A DNA stretch of 17,237 bases. Source: an uncultured Eubacteriales bacterium (GTDB lineage: Bacteria; Bacillota; Clostridia; Peptostreptococcales; Anaerovoracaceae). The notes under the pieces were generated by a model. The model saw nothing but the letters and a program-made list of their open reading frames with translations, was not told the origin of the DNA and made no database searches. Where the stretch lies: contig URWB01000043.1 in the NCBI GenBank assembly GCA_900551415.1, forward strand, positions 1-17,237, written 5' to 3'. A program made the translations under genes and the position numbers. Below are positions 1-5,577 of this stretch, in pieces; position 1 is the first letter of the stretch; every line of letters starts with the position of its first letter.

Positions 1-561
1 ACCGACGCCGTATTCCTCCAGACCCTCTGCCCAGTTGGGATGACTTGTTTCAAACCGGTCTTGATAATCGTCAAGCAGGACAGATGCTATCAAATGATCT
101 GCCGTAAACGAAAGCGTGCCGCTTAATTCTTTCACTTCTCCGCCGTTGCTTAGCTCCGCATGGAAGCCGTAGAAATCAGCCTCGGAAGTATTCTGAATAT
201 CCAATGCGGAAATTGTCCACTCGTTTCCCGCACCGAGGAAATCCGCGTCAAGCCTCCATATCGTTCGCTCGGCAAGCAATTGATTGAAGCACTCATCGGT
301 GAGGTATTCCGATACGCCGTGATAATATTCTTCCAAAGCATCGTGCAAAACAGCTTCGTCGGTAAAAAGCTCAGAATTGTTTTGAAGCTTTGTCATCAGT
401 TCATCATTTCTTCCGTCACTGTTAATCGTAAAGAATTCTGTCAGAAAACAATCTGCCAGCTCTTTATTCTTGGAATCGCTGTCCTTAAGCGAGCATCCCG
501 TAAGCGCTGCGGCACTCAAGCCAACACATAAAAGCAGGATGAATATCCAATGTCTCCTCAT
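1..561 (-). CDS. Putative lipoprotein, C-terminus beyond the window
   Basis: The reading frame is open from an ATG at 561 to base 1 (187 codons, no stop), so the end of the protein lies outside. A GGGGGAG ribosome binding site stands just before the ATG. The N-terminus is a lipoprotein signal: MRRHW, a hydrophobic stretch, then the lipobox LTGC with the lipid-carrying Cys at residue 23. The mature part is acidic and soluble, so the protein should sit on the outer face of the membrane. I do not recognise the domain. It is the last visible gene of the ECF sigma operon starting at 2124, 61 bases after the anti-sigma-like gene, and is probably a regulon or sensor-associated surface protein. That role is inferred from position only. 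Confidence 0.8.
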   Translation of the reverse strand, partial: MRRHWIFILLLCVGLSAAALTGCSLKDSDSKNKELADCFLTEFFTINSDGRNDELMTKLQNNSELFTDEAVLHDALEEYYHGVSEYLTDECFNQLLAERTIWRLDADFLGAGNEWTISALDIQNTSEADFYGFHAELSNGGEVKELSGTLSFTADHLIASVLLDDYQDRFETSHPNWAEGLEEYGVG

Positions 562-622
562 TTTCGTCTCCCCCTTTTCAAATTTATACAATCATCTTGA
601 TCGTGGCTTCATCATTTCTTTT

Positions 623-1177
623 CTAATAAAATGGATCTCCGCTTGCAGTATTGTTCCAAATCATCCATTTTTGTGTCTTTTCATCACGCAAGAGGAAGAA
701 ATACTGCTCTACATCGCCATCCTTTAGGAATGTTTTTTGATGGTCGTATACCACATAGTATTCCGCACGAACCGCTATCAGATTATCTTCTAAATAAGAA
801 TCCGACCATCCGTTTTCTTCTGCGAGTTCGCTCCCTTTGTATTGCTGTTTTACTCTCTCCGTTGCATCTTGATCGACGAAAATTTCCTTGATTTGGAGTT
901 CAAGCGTGTATTCTTTTTCCAGCTGATTTTTAAGTGCGCTTTGCACCGTTTCCGTTGGAGATGTCGATGTTTTTTGTATCCATGGATCGAATATACCTGC
1001 TTGATATGCCGCAAAGCCGCAAAGCAGGATTGCTCCCATGATTGCTGCAATCAAAAGCACCCGTTTTTTTAAGAAGCCCTTATGCATGCTACTGCTTTGA
1101 AGTGCGGCCTCCTGAAGAAATTGATCATCGATATTTGTAAAGCTGTCATACAGCGTTATTACCATTTTTTCTCTCAT
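623..1177 (-). CDS. Membrane-anchored anti-sigma-like protein
   Basis: The product is a 184-residue bitopic membrane protein. Residues 1-38 are cytoplasmic and contain an IDDQFLQEA segment, a pattern I associate with clostridial proteins paired with ECF sigma factors. One membrane helix follows at about 39-60, then an extracytoplasmic acidic domain rich in Lys, Glu and Tyr. The ATG overlaps the sigma factor stop as ATGA, so the two are translationally coupled. A GAGGGGG site precedes the ATG; Met5 (1165) is a less likely alternative start. There is no zinc-binding HxxxCxxC motif, so it is not a classic ZAS anti-sigma factor. The anti-sigma role is inferred from topology and gene order. Confidence 0.7.
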   Translation of the reverse strand: MREKMVITLYDSFTNIDDQFLQEAALQSSSMHKGFLKKRVLLIAAIMGAILLCGFAAYQAGIFDPWIQKTSTSPTETVQSALKNQLEKEYTLELQIKEIFVDQDATERVKQQYKGSELAEENGWSDSYLEDNLIAVRAEYYVVYDHQKTFLKDGDVEQYFFLLRDEKTQKWMIWNNTASGDPFY

Positions 1178-1731
1178 AAGAACACCCCCTCTCTTTTCAG
1201 TTCTGCCTTAAGTTTTTGGCGGAGTCGATACATGCGGTTTGCGACATCTGCCGGAGTCAGCCGATATATTTTCGCAATGGTTTTTAGAGATTCCCCGAAC
1301 CAGTATCGCCGCAGGAAAATGATGCGATCCATTTGCGGAAGTTCTCCCAGCCACTTGTTAAGAGCCTCGGTCAGCATTCCTTTTTCGATTTCGCCTTCCA
1401 CATGGGAAGAGGACGGAATGCATTCATCCAGTTCTTCAAAGATCTCCTCGATACCCGCATAGCGTTTTTTCCTGTGATTCTTTCTCCATAAATCAAGAGA
1501 AAGGTTACGCACCACTCTGCCAAGCCATCCTCTAAAGTAAACAGGTTCGTTGGGCGGGATGGAGTTCCATGCCTTTAAATACGTGTCGTTGACGCATTCT
1601 TCTGCATCTTCATGAATTTGCAAAATATTGTACGCAAGGCTTCGGCAAAACACTCCATATTTTATTTCGGTCTGCCTTATCGCATCTTCGTTGCGCCTAA
1701 AATACATCTCAATAATTTCCATATCGTTCAT
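1174..1731 (-). CDS. RNA polymerase ECF-type sigma factor
   Basis: This is a 185-residue group IV sigma factor that should direct RNA polymerase to a small regulon. Region 2 spans about residues 10-90, with the typical ILQIHEDAEECVNDTYLKAW stretch. Region 4 spans about 125-180, with LPQMDRIIFLRRYW and a helix-turn-helix around SLKTIAKIYRLTPADVANRM. I place the start at the ATG at 1731 because a GGAGGGGAG site lies about 10 bases upstream and the ATG overlaps the previous stop as ATGA; a longer frame back to 1803 would run into the preceding gene. The promoter at 2176-2201 has ECF character, so the operon is probably autoregulated. Family membership is clear; the inducing signal is unknown. 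Confidence 0.92.
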   Translation of the reverse strand: MNDMEIIEMYFRRNEDAIRQTEIKYGVFCRSLAYNILQIHEDAEECVNDTYLKAWNSIPPNEPVYFRGWLGRVVRNLSLDLWRKNHRKKRYAGIEEIFEELDECIPSSSHVEGEIEKGMLTEALNKWLGELPQMDRIIFLRRYWFGESLKTIAKIYRLTPADVANRMYRLRQKLKAELKREGVFL

Positions 1732-2124
1732 CCGCGAAAACTCCCCTCCATACTTTTCTCCAATCTTTGCAGGAAATGTGCGCCGGTCTCGAGTGTCCAG
1801 CAATCATCCCATTCACTCATGACCATGCGATTTGAAATCCCATAGAAGCTTGCTTCGGCAGAAACGGTACTTCCATCATTTCCAAAAGGTTTTCCTCCGA
1901 ACTGACCGGAATCAGAATCTATTACAGCGGCATAGCCGTAAAATGTATATTCACATTCCGGAAAAACCGTCCATCCGCCCTTTGCGTCGGGATATTTTCG
2001 TCTTGGGCCTGTTGCTTCGTGCAAGGCCGATAATTTCTTTTTTATTGTCTTTACATCCACTCAAGGTCAGGAGTGCTGCGAAAAGTACGAATATGCTTAC
2101 GATTGCGGTCTGCCGGTTACTCAT
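1728..2124 (-). pseudogene. Frameshifted lipoprotein gene heading the sigma operon
   Basis: An ATG at 2124, preceded by GGGGG, opens a lipoprotein signal sequence (MSNRQTAIVSIF..., lipobox LSGC). That frame then leaves sensible protein and stops at 1951. A second frame, with no plausible ribosome binding site of its own, is protein-like from about 2045 to a TGA at 1728. The two frames join if one base is removed from the A6 run (T6 on the plus strand at 2038-2043), giving a 131-residue lipoprotein whose stop overlaps the sigma factor ATG. The mature part has a Tyr/Phe/Gly-rich FYGYAAVIDSDSGQFGG segment and I do not recognise it. The cause may be a true mutation, slippage on the A run, or a sequencing error. 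Confidence 0.7.
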
Positions 2125-2175
2125 TGTAGTCCCCCCTATTCTAAAAAACCTGCTTTCTGCCCTTCTATAAATAAA

Positions 2176-2201
2176 GACGCCAAAAAAGGCAAAGTGTAAC
2201 A
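2176..2201 (-). promoter_or_regulatory. ECF-type promoter of the first sigma operon
   Basis: On the minus strand TGTTAC (2201-2196) and CGTC (2179-2176) are separated by 16 bases, the layout of Bacillota ECF promoters (AAC-type -35, CGTC -10). The same elements and spacing, with further identity between and after them, occur at 5222-5197. The start codon at 2124 is about 45 bases past the expected transcription start. Confidence 0.65.
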
Positions 2202-2211
2202 AAGTTTTTTG

Positions 2212-2250
2212 TTTTTATAAAGAAAAGACCACCGGATTAATTCGATGATC
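2212..2250 (-). terminator. Rho-independent terminator of the second sigma operon
   Basis: In minus-strand RNA, GAUCAUCG (2250-2243) pairs with CGGUGGUC (2234-2227), giving 8 pairs of which two are G-U. It is followed at once by UUUUCUUU. It lies just past the stop of the DUF4367 gene and separates the two sigma operons. Confidence 0.65.
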
Positions 2251-2258
2251 GTGTTCAC

Positions 2259-2951
2259 CTAGGCTCGCGCGACATACTCCATGTTTTCCGCAATCTTCAC
2301 AACCTCCCGCTCCGGAATTCCGGCATCAAACCGGAACTCTAGAATCATCGTTTCGGTTGGGTAAACGATTCTGGTATGATCTTCAAAGGCGATTCTTTTT
2401 CCGAGGTAATTGTGAATCCGAATATCAGAAATCTGCGAATGCTCCGTGTCATAAGACAGTTCCGAGCCTTGCGGATATTCCGTGATCAGCAAAGGTTCTT
2501 CACCCGTAGCTGCCTGAATCAAGAGACATTTTACCGGAATCTCTTCTGCCGAAACAATCTGATAGCCCTCTGGCAAATAGGTTGGATACCAGTAATCATT
2601 CCACGAGCCAATCATGTCCTGCTCTGCACGGTCATGAAAGTTAATAGAATGATTTTCTTCATTTTCAAACACCTGAAATACAAACTGGCGATAGGCATGC
2701 GAAGTCCCGATTGCAAGGGTATTGACCGAAAGAAAAATGAGAAGGAAAACCGCCGCCTTTTGCAAAATCTGCCGGCTTTTTCTCTTTTTCTGCCCTGCTG
2801 CATATTGCTTGTCGTAGAACTTTGCCGCTTCCAAAAGTTTCCCATCAAGCTCTGGGGAGAACTCTTTTCCTGCTTCGTTAAATTCTTCGTATTCTTTCTC
2901 AAACGCATCCTCTGTTTTTCGCGCTAAGGCTTTCATGATTTTTTGGTCCAC
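2259..2951 (-). CDS. DUF4367-type membrane protein, putative anti-sigma factor
   Basis: The product is about 230 residues: a charged cytoplasmic part (1-60), one membrane helix (about 63-83) and an extracytoplasmic domain with the DUF4367 pattern, namely WYPTYLPEGYQIVSAEE near the middle and a C-terminal IAENMEYVA. DUF4367 proteins are commonly encoded beside ECF sigma factors and are thought to act as anti-sigma or signal-sensing partners. The start is best read as the GTG at 2951: AGGAGG at 2965-2960 lies 8 bases before it, whereas the more upstream in-frame GTG at 2960 overlaps the ribosome binding site. It follows the sigma gene after 14 bases and is followed by a terminator, so these two genes form a complete operon. 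Confidence 0.78.
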   Translation of the reverse strand: MDQKIMKALARKTEDAFEKEYEEFNEAGKEFSPELDGKLLEAAKFYDKQYAAGQKKRKSRQILQKAAVFLLIFLSVNTLAIGTSHAYRQFVFQVFENEENHSINFHDRAEQDMIGSWNDYWYPTYLPEGYQIVSAEEIPVKCLLIQAATGEEPLLITEYPQGSELSYDTEHSQISDIRIHNYLGKRIAFEDHTRIVYPTETMILEFRFDAGIPEREVVKIAENMEYVARA

Positions 2952-2965
2952 AGTTTTCACCTCCT

Positions 2966-3487
2966 TTACTCATTTCTTTTTTTCATCTGTTTACGCAGTT
3001 TTTCGGTAATCCTGCTCAGCCGCATACGCACCAGGGACGGCGAAATTCCGATGACTGCTCCGATTTCCCTGCTGTTATAACGGCCTTCGTACTTGAGCGA
3101 GAGCAAAAGCCGCTCTTCCTCGCTGAGCTCTCTGTAAGCAGCTTCAATATCATCTATCGCATCTTCAGGAAAAGCTTCCGCATGAACAGCATCCTGCCCG
3201 ATATTGTCTGCCTCCAAAAGATTTTCAAGCTCCTTCATTAAATCTTCCGCCTTCTGCGTGCTCCGCCAATAATCGGCTGCCGCATGCAGAATCATGCTGC
3301 GAAGGTAGACCCGCACCACCTTTTCATTTGGCAGATTCAAATTCTCGTAATTCTGAAAGAAGCGCAGCCAAAGCGTCTGCGATAAATCCTCTGCCGTCTC
3401 TATCTCTCCCGTCTTTCTAAGAAAACTGCCATATACCCAATGCCTGTTTTCAAGGTAAATTTCTTTCATGCTTTGTTTTTTACGCAT
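2966..3487 (-). CDS. RNA polymerase ECF-type sigma factor (second)
   Basis: This is a 173-residue ECF sigma factor. Region 2 covers about residues 12-85 (HWVYGSFLRKTGEIETAEDL onward). Region 4 covers about 118-168, with LSEEERLLLSLKYEG and the recognition helix in SREIGAVIGISPSLVRMRLS. It is clearly different in sequence from the sigma factor at 1174-1731 and has a different partner (DUF4367), so it should serve a separate stimulus. Upstream there is a vegetative-type promoter covered by paired palindromes rather than an ECF promoter, so its expression is probably set by an outside repressor. The ATG at 3487 has GGGGA directly before it; Met7 is an alternative start. Confidence 0.9.
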   Translation of the reverse strand: MRKKQSMKEIYLENRHWVYGSFLRKTGEIETAEDLSQTLWLRFFQNYENLNLPNEKVVRVYLRSMILHAAADYWRSTQKAEDLMKELENLLEADNIGQDAVHAEAFPEDAIDDIEAAYRELSEEERLLLSLKYEGRYNSREIGAVIGISPSLVRMRLSRITEKLRKQMKKRNE

Positions 3488-3509
3488 TCCCCATACCTCT
3501 TACACATCA

Positions 3510-3522
3510 CTTACTGTGTAAG
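3510..3522. promoter_or_regulatory. Operator-like palindrome at the transcription start of the second sigma gene
   Basis: This is a perfect 13-bp palindrome, CTTAC-TGT-GTAAG. It spans the expected transcription start, 33 bp centre to centre from a sister palindrome at 3543-3555. The two differ only by a matched change in both arms. The upstream arm (3515-3522) also makes an 8-bp dyad with CTTACACA at 3499-3506. Confidence 0.55.
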
Positions 3523-3525
3523 AAG

Positions 3526-3554
3526 ATTTTAGCAAATCAGCGCTTGCTGTGCAA
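3526..3554 (-). promoter_or_regulatory. Vegetative promoter of the second sigma operon
   Basis: On the minus strand, -35 TTGCAC (3554-3549) and -10 TAAAAT (3531-3526) are separated by exactly 17 bases. Transcription should start near 3519, about 30 bases before the ATG at 3487. Confidence 0.7.
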
Positions 3555-3555
3555 G
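3543..3555. promoter_or_regulatory. Operator-like palindrome over the -35 box
   Basis: This perfect 13-bp palindrome, CTTGC-TGT-GCAAG, covers the -35 hexamer of the second sigma promoter. It is the sister of the one at 3510-3522. Confidence 0.55.
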
Positions 3556-3557
3556 CA

Positions 3558-3671
3558 TCAGATGTTCATTTCTTCTTGAAGGTCTTTACAAAGAAGTCTA
3601 ATACACTGCTTCTCAATTCCTTTTACCCTTCCTACAATGTCTAGCCCTAAATTGTTGATTTTATGGGTTTT
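3558..3671 (-). other. Possible decayed coding fragment in the intergenic gap
   Basis: The gap between the second sigma gene and the cassette (3488-3882) holds a promoter, operators, a repeat copy and this stretch. One minus-strand frame reads about 37 protein-like residues (LGLDIVGRVKGIEKQCIRLL and on) to a TGA at 3558. It has no start codon and is closed upstream by a stop. It may be the C-terminal remnant of a lost gene; I cannot name a family. Confidence 0.2.
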
Positions 3672-3760
3672 TCTTTAAATAGTTACCTCAAGACAAGAGC
3701 TAAAGGTGCAGAATTATCATTGCACATCTTGCGTTGATCCGTTGAAAGTGGGTATAGCAA

Positions 3761-3890
3761 ATCGGTCTCACTCCCTGTTCCGCCGGTGCATTGCCCCTAC
3801 TTTCCGTCTGATTCATTGACTAGCACCGCCCGCGCCCCCTGCGGGCGATGCAGGCTAGACTTTTTATCTCTTTGTCCCCCTTCTATCTGT
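3761..3890 (-). repeat. Direct repeat with GC-rich hairpin, copy B (downstream of the cassette)
   Basis: This copy matches 5073-5193 in the same orientation, with shared blocks such as ATCGGTCTCA, GTGCATTGCCCCTA, CGTCTGATTC and CCCTTCTAT and few gaps. The core is an 11-bp stem, GCACCGCCCGC (3823-3833) with GCGGGCGATGC (3841-3851), closing a 7-base C-rich loop. It overlaps the stop of the cassette's second gene and lacks the ECF promoter that adjoins copy A. The hairpin has no U-run, so it is not a standard terminator. Confidence 0.75.
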
Positions 3891-4314
3891 TATCTGTCAA
3901 GGCACAAGTTGCGCTCGCCACACGATTTTCATGCAAGTTAATATAAAAAATTTCTTTCGATGTTTTCTTTGCAAAAGAGACATCTGCATTTTCCGCATCA
4001 AAGTCGTATAGGATACCGTCACCGCACACGACCATATGTTCAAGATTCCTTGCGCTTGCTAAAGAAAAGATTCCATTTCCTTGCGCCTCATAAGTGCCTT
4101 CATCCAAGATTGTGCTTGCCGGTACTTTGGATATGTAGATATAATATTGTCCGGACGATTCGAAGACATAATACACAAAAACATCACGAAACTCACCGGT
4201 ATAGGTACCTACAATATCATATACAACTTCCTGTTGGTCATTGTAAAAAATGATGCTTAATATCAAAACCAACATTAATACAATAACGATTACCAATGCA
4301 ACCCTTTTCATCAT
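3883..4314 (-). CDS. Membrane-anchored protein of unknown function
   Basis: The product is 143 residues: a very hydrophobic N-terminal anchor (about 4-23, rich in Val, Leu and Ile) and a single extracytoplasmic domain of short beta-like segments (GTYTGEF, VYYVFESSGQYYIYIS, GTYEAQGNGIFSLAS). This could be a small beta-barrel, but I do not recognise a family. The start lies 2 bases after the stop of the upstream secreted-protein gene, with only a weak GGGTG site, so translation is probably coupled. Both starts of the ATGATG pair are possible. The pairing suggests a partner, anchor or immunity role for the secreted protein, by position only. Confidence 0.7.
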   Translation of the reverse strand: MMKRVALVIVIVLMLVLILSIIFYNDQQEVVYDIVGTYTGEFRDVFVYYVFESSGQYYIYISKVPASTILDEGTYEAQGNGIFSLASARNLEHMVVCGDGILYDFDAENADVSFAKKTSKEIFYINLHENRVASATCALTDNR

Positions 4315-4316
4315 AA

Positions 4317-5000
4317 TTACACCCGTTTAATAGTAAAATCCCTATTTGTAAGTTTTGTTGAGTTCCCACCACTCCATTCTTCCCAAGTATAAGTACCTGC
4401 ATCATTATATTTCTTTTTATATATAATATATTGCTGGACATCATATGTCTTTGTAACTTTAGTTACTTTATACTTGACACCTGGTTTTGCATCATAAACT
4501 CCAAATTCAATTCCACACTTATCAGAATTACTAACCATTCCGAGTGAGAAAGAAACATTTACATACTTAAAAGGAGAAGAAAACGAAATCCCTTTTTCAA
4601 CTGAAGGACCTCCCTCATCTGTATATGTCCAGCCTAGATAATATGTTTGATTACCAGAACCGCTCACACTCAATGAAGCCTCCAATACACCTCCCCCCGG
4701 TGTTCCGGAAACATCTACAGATTTTTTGGGTGACCACTCTGTTTTGTACTCGTCTATATCATTTAACGGAACTATCAGATTTTCTTCCTCGTTGCCAAAA
4801 TACATACGATAATCCGCATCCGATCCTAATAATTTTTCCATTTCTTCTCGAATGAATTCATTCCGTTCACTATCAGTTAATGGAGCATACTCAAAAGATA
4901 CCGTGTGTACTTCATCCATTTTTTCTTCTGCTGCCGCAGGTAATGTTGTGCTTGCCGTAACCAATACAAGCACTAGTATGATAGATAAAATCTTCTTCAT
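4317..5000 (-). CDS. Secreted protein of unknown function
   Basis: The product is 227 residues, starting at the ATG at 5000 behind GAGGAAAG; an in-frame ATG at 5036 lacks a good site. Residues 1-24 form a Sec signal peptide (MKKILSIILVLVLV, then ASTTLPAAA before EEK) and there is no lipobox Cys. The mature protein has a short acidic helical part (about 25-75) followed by a Gly/Ser/Thr/Tyr-rich region likely to be all beta (about 85-227), ending in Lys- and Thr-rich strands. I recognise no family. The gene has its own ECF-type promoter and a leader containing repeat copy A. It could be an envelope-stress effector, adhesin or toxin-like protein; the sequence does not decide. Confidence 0.75.
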   Translation of the reverse strand: MKKILSIILVLVLVTASTTLPAAAEEKMDEVHTVSFEYAPLTDSERNEFIREEMEKLLGSDADYRMYFGNEEENLIVPLNDIDEYKTEWSPKKSVDVSGTPGGGVLEASLSVSGSGNQTYYLGWTYTDEGGPSVEKGISFSSPFKYVNVSFSLGMVSNSDKCGIEFGVYDAKPGVKYKVTKVTKTYDVQQYIIYKKKYNDAGTYTWEEWSGGNSTKLTNRDFTIKRV

Positions 5001-5072
5001 TTTTCTTTCCTCGCTTTTCAAAATTTCACTTTTCATCTGTATTACTTAAAGCTTTCGCTTTTTCACTTCCAC

Positions 5073-5193
5073 ATCGGTCTCATCTCCTGTTCCTCCAGTG
5101 CATTGCCCCTATACTTCGTCTGATTCGCTGCCCTGCACCGCCCGCCCCCCTGCGGGCGATGCTGCGTTTTCCTCTTTTTCCCCTTCTATATGT
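5073..5193 (-). repeat. Direct repeat with GC-rich hairpin, copy A (leader of the cassette)
   Basis: This is the second copy of the repeat at 3761-3890. Its stem, GCACCGCCCGC (5135-5145) with GCGGGCGATGC (5152-5162), has identical arms and a loop one base shorter. It occupies the transcribed leader between the ECF-type promoter at 5197-5222 and the ATG at 5000. Nothing else is seen in 5001-5196. Confidence 0.75.
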
Positions 5194-5196
5194 AAA

Positions 5197-5222
5197 GACG
5201 GAAAAGCCGGCAAAGTGCAACA
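5197..5222 (-). promoter_or_regulatory. ECF-type promoter of the secreted-protein cassette
   Basis: On the minus strand TGTTGC (5222-5217), 16 bases, CGTC (5200-5197). Identity with the promoter at 2176-2201 extends into the spacer (CACTTTGCC) and past the -10 (TTTA, then TATAGAAGGG), so both are probably read by the same sigma factor. Confidence 0.65.
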
Positions 5223-5304
5223 AGGGTTTTTATATTTTCAAATTTTTGCTCTGTTTTCTATGTTTTCTTATTTGCCGCTCCGTTTTTATACCTGCGAAAT
5301 GGTA

Positions 5305-5340
5305 CGAAAAAACCCTGTGATTGTAGTAATCACAGGGTTT
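5305..5340 (-). terminator. Rho-independent terminator of the tRNA gene
   Basis: AAACCCTGTGATT (5310-5322) and AATCACAGGGTTT (5328-5340) form a perfect 13-bp stem with a 5-base loop. The minus-strand transcript continues into TTTTTT. It begins 4 bases after the tRNA 3' end. Confidence 0.9.
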
Positions 5341-5343
5341 CGC

Positions 5344-5429
5344 TGGTGCGGTTGACAGGACTCGAACCTGCATGTCTTGGGAACACAAGATCCTTAGTCT
5401 TGCGCGTCTGCCAATTCCGCCACAACCGC
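5344..5429 (-). tRNA. tRNA-Leu (anticodon AAG, codon CUU)
   Basis: This is an 86-base class II tRNA with encoded CCA. The acceptor GCGGTTG pairs with CAACCGC and the discriminator is A. The anticodon stem CAAGA/TCTTG closes the loop CTAAGGA, so positions 34-36 are AAG. A long variable arm (TGT...ACA) and the T-arm GCAGG-TTCGAGT-CCTGT follow. A34 is unusual for a bacterial tRNA outside Arg(ACG); leucine tRNAs with A34 are known in Bacillota, where A34 may be deaminated to inosine. It forms a single-gene transcription unit with its own promoter and terminator. Confidence 0.95.
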
Positions 5430-5436
5430 ATATCAG

Positions 5437-5460
5437 ATTGCTCCGCTTTCGCGGAACAAT
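5437..5460 (-). other. Leader hairpin of the tRNA precursor
   Basis: On the minus strand ATTGTTCCGC and GCGGAGCAAT form a 10-bp stem (one G-U) capped by GAAA, a GNRA tetraloop. It starts at or near the expected transcription start and ends 7 bases before the mature tRNA, so it would form at the extreme 5' end of the precursor. Confidence 0.6.
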
Positions 5461-5464
5461 CATT

Positions 5465-5493
5465 ATTATACACTATCTCTGCCTGAAATGCAA
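5465..5493 (-). promoter_or_regulatory. Strong vegetative promoter of tRNA-Leu
   Basis: On the minus strand, -35 TTGCAT (5493-5488), 17 bases, and a perfect -10 TATAAT (5470-5465). The stretch 5494-5577 before the DHHW gene holds no clear terminator. Confidence 0.8.
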
Positions 5494-5577
5494 TGATAAA
5501 ATTTCGTAAAATCAAAGTTTTTCACTTCTTTTTACAAATTCCTCGCCAAATCAAGCGTTTTGACGCAGCGCATTGCC

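Noticed and set aside
2031..2050. Programmed -1 frameshift heptamer A AAA AAG
   Set aside because: The heptamer is present, but the joining needed is +1 (or -2) from the signal-peptide frame, and the heptamer is out of phase for that frame.
2376..2927. 183-codon plus-strand open frame
   Set aside because: It lies wholly antisense to the DUF4367 gene, has no ribosome binding site, and its protein is rich in Phe, Cys and Arg with no domain.
3641..3680. Plus-strand hairpin CCCTAAA/TTTA-GGG followed by TTTTTC
   Set aside because: It is short and bulged, and no plus-strand gene lies upstream for it to terminate.
5083..5110. Tiny open frames (about 6-7 codons) on the minus strand of the repeat
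   Set aside because: A short frame starts at a similar ATG in both copies, but the peptide is not conserved at several positions and is too short to judge.
3761..5193. Integron-type attC sites in the direct repeats
   Set aside because: The hairpin arms lack the paired RYYYAAC/GTTRRRY core sites and no integrase is present.
5437..5460. tRNA attachment site for an integrated element
   Set aside because: No repeat of the tRNA 3' end was noticed elsewhere in the window and no integrase gene is present.
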